From assembly GCF_001636055.1 (NCBI RefSeq), contig NZ_CP011789.1:3906001-3970000 (forward strand): a stretch of 64,000 nt of DNA, read 5' to 3'. Made by a program: the position numbers and the translations under genes. Below are positions 18,268-27,498 of the stretch, piece after piece; the first letter of the stretch is position 1, and each line of letters starts with the position of its first letter. Source of the stretch: Pseudomonas putida (GTDB taxonomy: Bacteria; Pseudomonadota; Gammaproteobacteria; Pseudomonadales; Pseudomonadaceae). The notes under the pieces were generated by a model. It saw only the letters and a list, made by a program, of their open reading frames with translations. It ran no database searches and was not told the DNA's origin.

Positions 18268-18337
18268 AGGGTGCACCAGGCCGAAGGGTAGCTATCCTTC
18301 CCCGCACAACAACGACAAGTGCCTGGTAGTCCGCCCC

Positions 18338-19837
18338 ATGAACATCCTGTACGACGAGCGCCTGGACGGCGCACTGTCCACGGTCGACAAGGCCGCCCTG
18401 CTGGACACCCTGCGCAGCGCCCTGCCCGACCTCGACATCCTGCACACCGAGCAAGACCTGCGCCCCTACGAATGCGACGGCCTCAGCGCCTACCGCGTGG
18501 TGCCATTGCTGGTGGTGCTGCCCCAACGCCTGGAACAGGTTCAGGCGTTGCTGAAGATCTGTCACACGCACCAGGTGCCAGTGGTGGCCCGCGGAGCCGG
18601 TACCGGCCTGTCGGGCGGAGCTCTGCCGCTGGCGCAGGGGATTCTGCTGGTGATGGCGCGCTTCAATCGCATCCTTGAGATCAATCCAGCAGGTCGCTTC
18701 GCCCGTGTCCAACCAGGTGTACGCAACCTTGCGATCTCCCAGGCAGCGGCGCCACACGGTCTTTACTACGCGCCCGATCCCTCGTCGCAGATCGCCTGCT
18801 CGATCGGCGGCAATGTCGCGGAAAACGCCGGGGGCGTGCATTGCCTGAAGTACGGCCTGACCGTGCACAACCTGCTCAAGGTCGAAGTCCTCACCATCGA
18901 GGGCGAATACCTGACGCTGGGCAGCGATGCCCTGGACGCCCCAGGCTTCGACCTGCTGGCGCTGTTCACCGGCTCCGAAGGCTTGCTGGGCATCGTCACC
19001 GAAGTCACCGTCAAGCTGCTGCCCAAGCCACAGGTGGCGCGGGTGTTGCTGGCCAGTTTCGACAGCGTGGAAAAGGCCGCTCGTGCGGTGGCCGACATCA
19101 TCGGCGCAGGCATCATTCCCGCAGGCCTTGAGATGATGGACAACCTGTCGCTACGGGCCGCCGAAGACTTCATCCACGCAGGCTACCCGGCCGAGGCCGC
19201 CGCCATCCTGCTGTGCGAACTCGACGGCGTGGACGCAGACGTGAACGACGACTGCCTGCGCGTCGAGGCCGTGCTCAAGACAGCCGGCGCCAGCGAGGTA
19301 CGCCTGGCGCGTGACGAGGCTGAGCGCGTGCGCTTCTGGGCAGGCCGCAAGAACGCTTTTCCGGCGGTAGGGCGCATTTCCCCCGACTACTACTGCATGG
19401 ACGGCACCATCCCGCGCCGGGCACTGGCGGGGGTGCTGCACGGCATCGGCGAGCTGTCGCGCGAGTATGGCTTGCGCGTGGCCAACGTGTTCCATGCCGG
19501 CGACGGCAACATGCACCCCTTGATCCTGTTCGACGCCAACCAGCCCGGCGAGCTGGAGCGCGCCGAGGCCCTCGGCGGCAAGATCCTGGAACTGTGCGTG
19601 GCGGTGGGCGGCAGCATCACCGGCGAGCACGGCGTGGGACGCGAGAAGATCAACCAGATGTGCGCGCAATTCAACGCCGACGAGCTGACGCTGTTCCATG
19701 CGGTCAAGCACGCCTTCGACCCGCTGGGCTTGCTCAACCCTGGCAAGAACATCCCGACCCTGCAGCGCTGCGCCGAATTCGGCGCGATGCACGTGCACCA
19801 CGGCCAGTTACCCTTCCCCGACCTGGAGCGTTTCTGA
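18338..19837 (+). CDS. glcD: Glycolate oxidase subunit GlcD (FAD-linked)
   Basis: A 499-residue FAD-linked oxidase, the expected GlcD length. The FAD_binding_4 domain is in the N-terminal half (VVARGAGTGLSGGALPLAQ; CSIGGNVAENAGGVHCLKYG), and the C-terminal domain has FHAGDGNMHPLILFD and GEHGVGREKI. It is the catalytic subunit oxidising glycolate (or lactate) to glyoxylate at the membrane with GlcE and GlcF. I chose the ATG at 18338. Its stop overlaps the glcE start (TGATG). Confidence 0.95.
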   Translation: MNILYDERLDGALSTVDKAALLDTLRSALPDLDILHTEQDLRPYECDGLSAYRVVPLLVVLPQRLEQVQALLKICHTHQVPVVARGAGTGLSGGALPLAQGILLVMARFNRILEINPAGRFARVQPGVRNLAISQAAAPHGLYYAPDPSSQIACSIGGNVAENAGGVHCLKYGLTVHNLLKVEVLTIEGEYLTLGSDALDAPGFDLLALFTGSEGLLGIVTEVTVKLLPKPQVARVLLASFDSVEKAARAVADIIGAGIIPAGLEMMDNLSLRAAEDFIHAGYPAEAAAILLCELDGVDADVNDDCLRVEAVLKTAGASEVRLARDEAERVRFWAGRKNAFPAVGRISPDYYCMDGTIPRRALAGVLHGIGELSREYGLRVANVFHAGDGNMHPLILFDANQPGELERAEALGGKILELCVAVGGSITGEHGVGREKINQMCAQFNADELTLFHAVKHAFDPLGLLNPGKNIPTLQRCAEFGAMHVHHGQLPFPDLERF

Positions 19838-20889
19838 TGGATCAGGATCACGATGCCAGCGCCGGCCTGCTTGAGCAGGTGCGCCAGGCCCTCGAGCAGC
19901 GTACGCCATTGCGTATCCAGGGCAGCGACAGCAAAGCCATGCTCGGTCGTCCGGTCGACGGCCGGACCCTCGACACCCGCAGCCATCGCGGCATCGTCAG
20001 CTACGACCCCACCGAGCTGGTACTCACGGCACGCGCCGGCACGCCGCTGCGCGAGATCGAGGCTGTGCTGTACGAGGCCGGGCAGATGCTGCCGTTCGAA
20101 CCACCACACCTGGGCGACGGCGCCACGCTGGGCGGGATGGTCGCGGCCGGGCTGGCAGGGCCACGTCGGCCTTGGGCGGGCTCGGTACGCGACCATCTGC
20201 TCGGCACCCGAGTCATCACCGGGCACGGCAAGCTGTTGCGCTTCGGTGGCGAGGTGATGAAGAACGTCGCGGGCTACGACCTGTCGCGCCTGTTGGCCGG
20301 GAGTTTCGGCTGCCTGGGGGTATTGACCGAGGTATCGCTGAAGGTGCTGCCGCGACCGCGCACTTGCCAGAGCCTGCGCCTGTCGATGGATCTTCGGCAA
20401 GCCCTGGGCGAGCTGGCAGCCTGGGGTCAGCAAGCACTGCCGATCACAGCCGCCTGCCATGACGGCGACGCCCTGTACCTGCGCCTGGAAGGCGGGGAAG
20501 GCTCCGTGGCCTCTGCCGCCGAGCGCCTGGGCGGCGCGGTGCTGGACAACCGCTATTGGCATGACCTGCGTGAACAACGCCTGGCCTTCTTCGCCGCTGA
20601 CGAGCCCCTGTGGCGCCTGTCACTGCCGCATAACAGCCCACCGCTCAGCCTGCCCGGCCGCCAGTTGCTCGACTGGGGTGGCGCCCAACGCTGGTTGAAA
20701 TCGGCCGCCTCGCCCAGCGTCATCCGCGAAGCCGTCGCAGGCCTCGGCGGCCATGCCACGCTGCATGCCTGCCACAGCGCCGGGTTCCATCCACTGCCCG
20801 AGCCATTGCTGCGGTACCAGCGCAACCTCAAGCGACAACTCGATCCTCGCGGCATCTTCAACCCCGGCCGCCTGTATGCCGACATATGA
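19837..20889 (+). CDS. glcE: Glycolate oxidase subunit GlcE (FAD-binding)
   Basis: A 350-residue subunit with an FAD_binding_4 domain in its first half (GTPLREIEAVLYEAGQMLPFE; GGMVAAGLAGPRRPWAGSVRD; VMKNVAGYDLSRLLAGSFG). It ends FNPGRLYADI, typical of GlcE. It starts inside the glcD stop (1-nt overlap) and ends 9 bp before glcF, so the three genes are one translationally coupled operon. Confidence 0.95.
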   Translation: MDQDHDASAGLLEQVRQALEQRTPLRIQGSDSKAMLGRPVDGRTLDTRSHRGIVSYDPTELVLTARAGTPLREIEAVLYEAGQMLPFEPPHLGDGATLGGMVAAGLAGPRRPWAGSVRDHLLGTRVITGHGKLLRFGGEVMKNVAGYDLSRLLAGSFGCLGVLTEVSLKVLPRPRTCQSLRLSMDLRQALGELAAWGQQALPITAACHDGDALYLRLEGGEGSVASAAERLGGAVLDNRYWHDLREQRLAFFAADEPLWRLSLPHNSPPLSLPGRQLLDWGGAQRWLKSAASPSVIREAVAGLGGHATLHACHSAGFHPLPEPLLRYQRNLKRQLDPRGIFNPGRLYADI

Positions 20890-20898
20890 GGGCCAGCC

Positions 20899-22161
20899 AT
20901 GCAGACCAACCTGAGCGAACAGGCCAAGCGCCTGCCACGGGCCGACGAGGCCGAGCGTATCCTGCGCAGTTGCGTGCACTGTGGCTTCTGCACCGCCACC
21001 TGTCCGACCTATCAACTGCTGGGCGATGAGCTGGATGGGCCGCGTGGGCGCATCTACCTGATCAAGCTGCTACTCGAAGGGCAACCGGCCACCGCCAGCA
21101 TCCAGACTCACCTGGACCGCTGCCTGAGCTGTCGCAACTGCGAGACCACCTGCCCGTCCGGGGTGGAGTATCACAACCTGCTGGACATCGGTCGTGCCGT
21201 GGTCGACGCGCAGGTGCCGCGGCCGCTGGGCGAGCGCCTGTTACGCCACGGATTGCGCCTGTTCGTCCCCAGGCCTGCGTTGTTCAAGGCCCTGACCCGC
21301 ACAGCCAGGGCCTTTCGGCCACTGCTGCCGAAGCCGGTGCGGGCCAAGCTGCCGCGCCATGAGCCTGCACTCAAGCCGCGTCCCAAGGTCCAGCACGCGC
21401 GTCGGGTGCTGATGCTCGAAGGATGCGTGCAACCGGCGCTGTCGCCCAACACCAACGCGGCGGCAGCGCGGGTGCTGGATCGCCTGGGGATTTCGGTGAT
21501 CGCGGCCCGTGAAGCGGGATGTTGTGGCGCCGTGGACTACCACCTCGATGCACAGGCCAGAGGCCTTGCCCGGGCTCGACGCAACATCGACGCCTGGTGG
21601 CCGGCGGTAGAAGCCGGCGCCGAAGCCATCGTGCAGACAGCCAGCGGCTGCGGTGCCTTCGTGCGTGACTATGGGCACCTGCTGGCGGCCGATCCGGCCT
21701 ACGCCACCAAGGCCGCACGCATCAGCGAACTGACCCGGGACCTGGTCCAGGTGTTGCGCGAAGAGCCATTGGAGCAGTTGGGCATCCAGGCTGACCAGCG
21801 CCTGGCCTTCCATTGCCCGTGCACGCTGCAGCATGCGCAAAAGCTTGCTGGTGCAGTCGAGAGCGTGCTGCAGCGCCTGGGCTTCAGCCTGGCCTCGGTG
21901 CCGGATGGTCATCTGTGCTGTGGTTCGGCGGGTACTTATTCGTTGACCCAGCCGCTGCTGTCACGCCGGTTGCGCGACAACCGTCTGAACGCGTTGGAGA
22001 GTGGCAACCCCGAGGTGATCGTCACCGCCAACATCGGTTGCCAGCATCACCTCGACAGCGCTGGCCGAACACCGGTTCGGCACTGGATCGAACTGGTGGA
22101 CGAGGCGCTGCCGAACCTCAGCCGCGCAACCGGCGCAAACGACGCCGCTGACGCACGATGA
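20899..22161 (+). CDS. glcF: Glycolate oxidase iron-sulfur subunit GlcF
   Basis: A 420-residue protein with two 4Fe-4S motifs (CVHCGFCTATCP and CLSCRNCETTCP) and two CCG domains (EAGCCGAVDYH; HLCCGSAGTYS) in the C-terminal half. It passes electrons from GlcDE to the respiratory chain. Its last 44 bp overlap the end of the convergent gene at 22118. No glcG, and no glcC regulator, is found next to it. Confidence 0.94.
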   Translation: MQTNLSEQAKRLPRADEAERILRSCVHCGFCTATCPTYQLLGDELDGPRGRIYLIKLLLEGQPATASIQTHLDRCLSCRNCETTCPSGVEYHNLLDIGRAVVDAQVPRPLGERLLRHGLRLFVPRPALFKALTRTARAFRPLLPKPVRAKLPRHEPALKPRPKVQHARRVLMLEGCVQPALSPNTNAAAARVLDRLGISVIAAREAGCCGAVDYHLDAQARGLARARRNIDAWWPAVEAGAEAIVQTASGCGAFVRDYGHLLAADPAYATKAARISELTRDLVQVLREEPLEQLGIQADQRLAFHCPCTLQHAQKLAGAVESVLQRLGFSLASVPDGHLCCGSAGTYSLTQPLLSRRLRDNRLNALESGNPEVIVTANIGCQHHLDSAGRTPVRHWIELVDEALPNLSRATGANDAADAR

Positions 22162-22855
22162 CATAAGCCAGCCCCAGCACCAGCACACCAGACGCTACGA
22201 CCAGGCCGACCAGTATCTGCCCATAACGTGCCATCGTCGCCTCGAAGCCACTCACCTCACGCATTACCTGAATTTGCGCCGGCCCCTCGGCATGCACGAT
22301 GCTGATACCGCCCTGGGTGATCTGCGAGATGTCGGCATCGAAGTACACCCACACCCGGCACACCCCACCGGCCTCGATGGACGGGATCTCGATGATGTTG
22401 GTGGCGTTCTCGGGAATGCTGTCGTCCCCGGCGTCATCGCGCACCTGCACCAGGCCCTTGGCTGGCAGGCGGATGTGTACTTGTTTGAGTGGTTCGTCAC
22501 GCGTATTGCGCAAGGTGATGAACAGCCCGGTGCGATGGTCCACCAGCCCCGCCTCGAAGGGCTTGGCGAATAGTTGCATGTAGGGCGTCTGCGCCTGGGC
22601 CACCAGGGCCTCAACCTGATCGCGACTCAATGCACCTTTGGCCAGCGCCTCGACCCCGGCGAACAGCCGCTCGTACTTGAGTTGCTCACGGGCCTGGCCG
22701 ATGCGCTCGTTGAACTGGCTGGGGTAGGTCAGGGCCTCGTAGGCGACATAGGCCTTCAGGCTACGATCGTCCTTGAGCGACGCATAAAGCGCCGCGCCGG
22801 CGACGACGATGACCAGCAGGCCCGCGAGGGCTTTCCCGACTTTTTCCCAACTCAC
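22118..22855 (-). CDS. Hypothetical two-helix membrane-anchored protein
   Basis: A 245-residue protein I do not recognise. It has an N-terminal hydrophobic helix (ALAGLLVIVVAGAALYASL, residues about 9-27), a soluble central region with beta-rich character (residues about 100-190), and a C-terminal hydrophobic helix (LVGLVVASGVLVLGLAYVIV, about 213-232) followed by an Arg-rich tail. The middle domain is probably periplasmic. It converges on glcF with an overlap of 44 bp. No function is assigned. Confidence 0.75.
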   Translation of the reverse strand: MSWEKVGKALAGLLVIVVAGAALYASLKDDRSLKAYVAYEALTYPSQFNERIGQAREQLKYERLFAGVEALAKGALSRDQVEALVAQAQTPYMQLFAKPFEAGLVDHRTGLFITLRNTRDEPLKQVHIRLPAKGLVQVRDDAGDDSIPENATNIIEIPSIEAGGVCRVWVYFDADISQITQGGISIVHAEGPAQIQVMREVSGFEATMARYGQILVGLVVASGVLVLGLAYVIVRQRRRLRRLRG

Positions 22856-22936
22856 CTTGGCGGTTCCTTGTATCGCGGCATGTGCGTTTGCAGACCGGGG
22901 CCAAGCGTGCCAAGTAAACCGCCCATAGGCAAGCGT

Positions 22937-23680
22937 TCAGCGCCCCAGCAACACCGGCACCGACGCCACCAGCATGGCTATCCCCGACAAGGTCAGCAGC
23001 CCCAGCACCAGCCGGCGAAACGCCGCTTCGCTGATGCCCAGGTAGACCCGCGTGCCCAGTACCGTAGGGATCAGCATGGCCAGGGCGACCACGCCGAACC
23101 AGGGCAGCATCGCCGAGGTCACCACACCGGTGCCCAGGTAAGTGAGCATGGTCACCGCCAGCATCGACAGGTTGAAGTTCTGAATGACCGCGCGCTGGGT
23201 GTCGCGGTCAAAGCCGCGCACCGTGCACCACAAGGTCGGTACGGTGCCGGTGAAACCACCGATGCCACCGAGCACACCGCCAACCATACCCACCGCACCG
23301 TCCGCCAGGCGATTGCCCGGCACCCTGGGCAGGCGCGGCGCCAGCAGCATCAGTGGGCACCACAGCACCAGCAGGGTGCCGAACACTGCCTTGAACCAGA
23401 GCATGTCCAGGTAGGGCAGTACCCACACACCCAGCGGGATGCCCGCAAGCCCACCCAACACGAAGGGCCAGAGCAACCGCCAACTGAAACCGCGGCGAAC
23501 GGTGAACACCGCAATCAACTGCCCGGTGAGGCTGCCGAACACCGTGAGCGACGCCGCCAGGCGTGGCTCCAGGCCCCAGGCCCAGAACGACATGGCGACC
23601 ATGCCGAAGGCAAAACCGGAAAGCCCCTGGACGAAACCGGCGACACAAGCGCCCAGAGCGATGAGGTAGAGCGGGTCCAT
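22937..23680 (-). CDS. TauE/SafE-family sulfite/organosulfonate exporter-like protein
   Basis: A 247-residue polytopic protein with about eight hydrophobic segments. FVQGLSGFAFGMVAMSFWAW at the start and the GGVLGGIGGFTGTVPTLWC repeat-type motif are typical of TauE/SafE (PF01925). I chose the start MDPLYLIALG at 23680. Its transport substrate is unknown. It lies in the same direction as the LysE-type gene 48 bp upstream. Confidence 0.88.
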   Translation of the reverse strand: MDPLYLIALGACVAGFVQGLSGFAFGMVAMSFWAWGLEPRLAASLTVFGSLTGQLIAVFTVRRGFSWRLLWPFVLGGLAGIPLGVWVLPYLDMLWFKAVFGTLLVLWCPLMLLAPRLPRVPGNRLADGAVGMVGGVLGGIGGFTGTVPTLWCTVRGFDRDTQRAVIQNFNLSMLAVTMLTYLGTGVVTSAMLPWFGVVALAMLIPTVLGTRVYLGISEAAFRRLVLGLLTLSGIAMLVASVPVLLGR

Positions 23681-23728
23681 GGCCAGTCCGTCGAGCGAAG
23701 GAAAGCGGCATTCTAGACCAAGCTGCAC

Positions 23729-24364
23729 TCACTGCGGACGACCGATCAACGCCAGGCGCAGGCCAAAACCGATCAACAGGCTGGCGAAGGTCCAGCGCTG
23801 CACCACCTCGACCTTCGGATTGCGCGCCATCCAGTAGCCCAGTGCAGCGCCGATCAGGGCGTAGAACAGGTCGAACAACAGCCCGACGATCACCAGCACC
23901 ACACCCAGCAGCAAGAACTGCCCACCGACCTCGCCAACACTGGCATCGATGAACTGCGGTAGCAGGACCGAACAGAACAACAACGCCTTGGGATTGCTGA
24001 TATTGGTCAGCAGCCCACGCCACACCGCCGTGCCGTACGCGCGTCGAGCCACTGGCATGTCTGCACCGTTGAGATCAGGCACCAGGCTGGGCGCACGAGC
24101 GATGCGCAGCCCCAGCCAGATCAGGTACACCACGCCCACCACGCGTACCAGCTCGAAGGCCCAACCGACCGTCTTGAGCAGTACCGCCAGCCCCAATGCA
24201 GCCAGGGTCACGTGTACCGCTCGCGCAATCGCAAGGCCTACTGCGGTCGCTACTGCATAAGCGCGGCCCTGGGTACTCGAGGTGTGCAGCACCAGCACCA
24301 TGTCCGCCCCCGGGACCAGGCACACCGCGACCAGCGCGCCAATGAACAGCTCCAGATTCGCCAT
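23729..24364 (-). CDS. LysE-family translocator
   Basis: A 211-residue membrane protein with about six hydrophobic segments. AVCLVPGADMVLVLHTS is the family N-terminal motif, and LLTNISNPKALLFCSVLLPQ the central one. I chose MANLELFIGA at 24364 as start. It is divergent from the Lrp regulator at 24502, with a perfect 9-bp inverted repeat in the gap, so this is a second exporter/Lrp pair in the window. Confidence 0.9.
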   Translation of the reverse strand: MANLELFIGALVAVCLVPGADMVLVLHTSSTQGRAYAVATAVGLAIARAVHVTLAALGLAVLLKTVGWAFELVRVVGVVYLIWLGLRIARAPSLVPDLNGADMPVARRAYGTAVWRGLLTNISNPKALLFCSVLLPQFIDASVGEVGGQFLLLGVVLVIVGLLFDLFYALIGAALGYWMARNPKVEVVQRWTFASLLIGFGLRLALIGRPQ

Positions 24365-24457
24365 CTTCGCCTCTCCTGCCTGCAAGGGATCATTGGCTTG
24401 AAAGCTTAACGAGCAGCGCGCCGGCGTGCGTTGCGTAGTTCACTACACGCGAGAGGA

Positions 24458-24480
24458 TTATTGGCATATCGTGCCAATAA
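24458..24480. promoter_or_regulatory. Perfect inverted repeat, probable Lrp-type operator
   Basis: TTATTGGCA, 5 bases, TGCCAATAA: a perfect 9-bp inverted repeat, 22 bp before the Lrp gene and about 94 bp before the divergent exporter. The position between the two genes fits an operator for the Lrp-type protein, controlling both. Confidence 0.6.
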
Positions 24481-24501
24481 CGATTTCAAAAAAACGGATA
24501 A

Positions 24502-24999
24502 ATGCCAAAAATGAAACTCGACAACCTTGACCGCCGGATTCTTGCCGCCTTGCAGCGCGACGCACGCCTGACCAATGTGCAACTGGCCGAGGAAGTCGGC
24601 CTGTCACCCTCCCCGTGTCTGCGCCGCGTACGCCTGCTGGAAGAGGCCGGAATCATCCGTGGCTATCAGGCACAGATCGACCGCGATGGCGTGGGGCTGG
24701 GGTTGACGGTATTCGTTGGGGTGAAGGTGGAGCGGCACACCGAGGCATCGTCGGCCGCCTTTCGCCAGGCGGTCTCGGCGTTGAGCGAAGTGGTCTCATG
24801 CCACCTGGTATCGGGCGAGTCGGATTTTCTGCTGCAGGTGGTGGTGCCGGACCTGCGGGCCTATGAGCGGTTCCTGATGGAGGCGCTGCTCAAGGTGCCG
24901 GGGGTGACGGACATCCGCAGCAATTTTGCGATTACCACGGTGAAGGAACAGACGGGATTGCCGCTCGGGCACCTGCCACAGGCGGTGGGTGAACAGTGA
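24502..24999 (+). CDS. Lrp/AsnC-family transcriptional regulator
   Basis: A 165-residue protein. The helix-turn-helix is in LDRRILAALQRDARLTNVQL and VGLSPSPCLRRVRLLEEAG, and the RAM domain contains CHLVSGESDFLLQVVVPDL. It is divergent from the LysE-type exporter at 23729. A strong hairpin follows its stop. It probably senses an amino acid and controls the exporter through the palindrome at 24458. Confidence 0.93.
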   Translation: MPKMKLDNLDRRILAALQRDARLTNVQLAEEVGLSPSPCLRRVRLLEEAGIIRGYQAQIDRDGVGLGLTVFVGVKVERHTEASSAAFRQAVSALSEVVSCHLVSGESDFLLQVVVPDLRAYERFLMEALLKVPGVTDIRSNFAITTVKEQTGLPLGHLPQAVGEQ

Positions 25000-25000
25000 T

Positions 25001-25028
25001 GTGTGGGGGCAAGCAGTTGCCCCCACAC
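25001..25028. terminator. Strong bidirectional hairpin between convergent genes
   Basis: A perfect 12-bp stem (GTGTGGGGGCAA / TTGCCCCCACAC) with the loop GCAG lies between the stops of the Lrp gene and codA. No long T-tract follows, so it may act as a hairpin terminator with rho or as an mRNA 3' stabiliser. Confidence 0.6.
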
Positions 25029-25034
25029 AGCGCC

Positions 25035-26276
25035 TCAGGCGAAGCGCTCGACCTGCGCCGGAGTACGGCGCATCAGCACCTTGCCGCCACGCACCGAGAC
25101 CAGCGCATATCCCTGGCTACGGATCATCTCGTAGTCATCCGGCGCCGACAGCACCAGCAAGTTCGCGGGACGCCCCACTTCGATGCCGTAGCGCTCGCCC
25201 AGGTTCAGGGTGCGCGCACTGTTGTCGGTGATCAGGTCCAGCGCCCGCTGCAGGTCTTCATAGCCGAGCATGTGGCAGATGTGCAGGCCCGCTTCAAGGA
25301 TGCGCAGGATGTTGCCATTACCCAGCGGGTACCACGGATCGACGATCGAATCCTGACCGAAGCACACGTTCATGCCGGCGCGATCGAGCTCAGCCACCCG
25401 GGTCACGCCACGGCGTTTCGGGAAGTTGTCGAAACGCCCTTGCAGGTGAATGCTCTCGGTCGGGCAGGACACGAAGTTGATGCCCGACATCTTCAGCAGG
25501 CGGAACAGCTTGTAGCAGTAAGCATTGTCGTAGGAGCCCATGGCCACGGTGTGGCTGGCAGTGACGCGCTCGCCCATGTTGCGCACCCGCGCCTCTTCGG
25601 CGAGTACTTCGAGAAAGCGCGACTGCGGGTCATCGGTTTCGTCGCAGTGCACATCCACCAGGCAACCGGTGCGCTCGGCCAGGTCCATCAGGAACTTGAC
25701 CGACGACACACCCTGGTCACGGGTGTTCTCGAAATGCGGAATGCCGCCGACCACATCGGCGCCCAGCGCGACCGCTTCGGTCATCAGTTCGCGACCGTTG
25801 GCGTACGACTCGATTCCCTCCTGGGGGAAGGCGACGATCTGCAGGTCGACCAAGTGCCGGACCTCTTCGCGCACCTCGACCATCGCCTTGAGCGCCACCA
25901 GCGTCGGGTCGGTGACATCGACGTGGGTGCGCACGTGCTGGATGCCGTGGTCGACCAATGCGCCAATGGTCTTCTTGGCACGGGCCTTGATGTCTTCGTG
26001 GGTGGTGATGGCCTTGCGCTCGGCCCAGCACTCGATACCCTCGAACAGCGTGCCGCTCATGTTCCAGCGCGGCTCGCCGGCGGTCAGGGTGGCGTCGAGG
26101 TGGATGTGCGGCTCGATGAAGGGCGGGATCACCAGGTTCTGCGCCGCATCGATGTCCGCAGCGTTGCTCAGTGCAACCGCCGCGTTCTGGGGTTCGATGG
26201 CGGCAATGCGATCGCCATCGAGCTCGATCCGGAACAGGCCGGTCTTGCCGCGCAGGCGGGCGTTGATGATATTCAT
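25035..26276 (-). CDS. codA: Cytosine deaminase
   Basis: A 413-residue amidohydrolase closely matching CodA. Metal ligands are in FIEPHIHLDATL; SGTLFEGIECWAERK follows. HCDETDD carries the next His and Glu, and FGQDSIVDPWYPLGNGN holds the C-terminal metal Asp. It deaminates cytosine to uracil in the cytosol. It is the last gene of the codB-pucR-codA transcript, 4 bp after the PucR-type gene. Confidence 0.95.
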   Translation of the reverse strand: MNIINARLRGKTGLFRIELDGDRIAAIEPQNAAVALSNAADIDAAQNLVIPPFIEPHIHLDATLTAGEPRWNMSGTLFEGIECWAERKAITTHEDIKARAKKTIGALVDHGIQHVRTHVDVTDPTLVALKAMVEVREEVRHLVDLQIVAFPQEGIESYANGRELMTEAVALGADVVGGIPHFENTRDQGVSSVKFLMDLAERTGCLVDVHCDETDDPQSRFLEVLAEEARVRNMGERVTASHTVAMGSYDNAYCYKLFRLLKMSGINFVSCPTESIHLQGRFDNFPKRRGVTRVAELDRAGMNVCFGQDSIVDPWYPLGNGNILRILEAGLHICHMLGYEDLQRALDLITDNSARTLNLGERYGIEVGRPANLLVLSAPDDYEMIRSQGYALVSVRGGKVLMRRTPAQVERFA

Positions 26277-26280
26277 GGGG

Positions 26281-27498
26281 TTACTCCTTGCCTTGGCTTT
26301 CGCTCATGCGCCAGATCAGCAGCGCGACGGAAGCATTCATGCGGAAAAGCGAGTCATCGAGCGACTGTCCGCTCAACTGCTCGATGCGTTGAATACGCTG
26401 GATGATGGTGTTGCGGTGTACGCCCAGGCGTTGCGCCGCCTGGGCGCCGTTGCCGTTTTCCTTGAGCAGTACATCGAGGGTGTGCACCAGGGCGTAGGGA
26501 TGCTTGCGCCCGGCTTCGATCAGCGGGCCGAGGGTCTGGGCGACGAAGTTGTCGATCAGCGAACGGTCGGCAATCCCCTGCAGCAGGCGCAACACACCCA
26601 GCTCGCTGAAATCGCACAGGCCAGTAGCCGGGCGCATGTTCTGTGCTACTTCGAGAGCCTGGCGCGCCTCGCCCAAGGCCTGACGGTAGTGGGCGCAGTC
26701 TTCGGCCAGGCACGACAGGCCCATGAACAGCGCCATCTCGCCGGTCACCTCGGCCAGTTGCCGATACAAGGCTGCGAGCGCTGGGCGCAAGTCCGGTGCG
26801 TCGGGCAGCAGCAGCACGAAGAGGTCACCTGGCAATTGCGCCATGACCGCCCCCGCAACCGTGCGGCACCAGGCCTCCAGTTGCTCTTCGAGCGCCTGAC
26901 GGGTGTTCTGCCACAGGCGTTCGGCCTGCTCCGGTCGATGCCGCTCGAACAGGCCATCGACCGCCGACAGCCGCAGCGCGACCACACGGCGGGGCTCGTC
27001 CAGCGCCAGCTGCAGGTGTGCAGCGCGCTGGCGGGCAATGGCCAGGCTCGGGTAGTCGCCGGTCAACAGCTGGCCGAGAATGTCGTCACGCGAGCGCCGC
27101 ACCTGGCCCATCTGCACCAGCGCCGTGCCGATCAGGTGGGTGACCACCACCATCTTCAAGGCGTAGGGCTGCTCGATCAGCGGCAGCCCCAACTGTTCGG
27201 CACGCTCGACCACCGCCGCCGGGATGTGCTGGATGAAGGTGCCGCCGGTGAGGATCACCATGCCGGCAATACCGACAGCATCGCCATCCTCCACCAGGCT
27301 CAGCAGGTTGGCCTCGCCACGCGGATGGTTGATACCGGTGACGAACACCAGTTCGCCGCCCATCACCCATTCGGCAATGCCTTCGTTCTCCGCCACGTAA
27401 GGCCAGCGCACCCGCCGCTGCAGGTTGCGTGCACCGGCCCGCACGGTCATCTCTTCGAGACCGGGCAGCCCCAGCAGCTCATCGAGTGCCAGGCTCAC
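26281..27498 (-). CDS. PucR-family transcriptional regulator of the cytosine operon
   Basis: A 405-residue regulator with an N-terminal PucR domain (residues about 5-130; WVMGGELVFVTG) and a C-terminal PucR helix-turn-helix (HTH_30; NGAQAAQRLGVHRNTIIQRI). It starts within the codB stop (4-nt overlap) and ends 4 bp before codA, so a regulator is embedded between transporter and enzyme. It probably responds to cytosine or a related pyrimidine. Confidence 0.92.
   Translation of the reverse strand: MSLALDELLGLPGLEEMTVRAGARNLQRRVRWPYVAENEGIAEWVMGGELVFVTGINHPRGEANLLSLVEDGDAVGIAGMVILTGGTFIQHIPAAVVERAEQLGLPLIEQPYALKMVVVTHLIGTALVQMGQVRRSRDDILGQLLTGDYPSLAIARQRAAHLQLALDEPRRVVALRLSAVDGLFERHRPEQAERLWQNTRQALEEQLEAWCRTVAGAVMAQLPGDLFVLLLPDAPDLRPALAALYRQLAEVTGEMALFMGLSCLAEDCAHYRQALGEARQALEVAQNMRPATGLCDFSELGVLRLLQGIADRSLIDNFVAQTLGPLIEAGRKHPYALVHTLDVLLKENGNGAQAAQRLGVHRNTIIQRIQRIEQLSGQSLDDSLFRMNASVALLIWRMSESQGKE

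Noticed and set aside
18268..18337. A hairpin (GAAGG ... CCTTC) between the AbrB-like gene and glcD as a terminator.
   Set aside because: The stem is only 5 bp with no T-tract, too weak to call.
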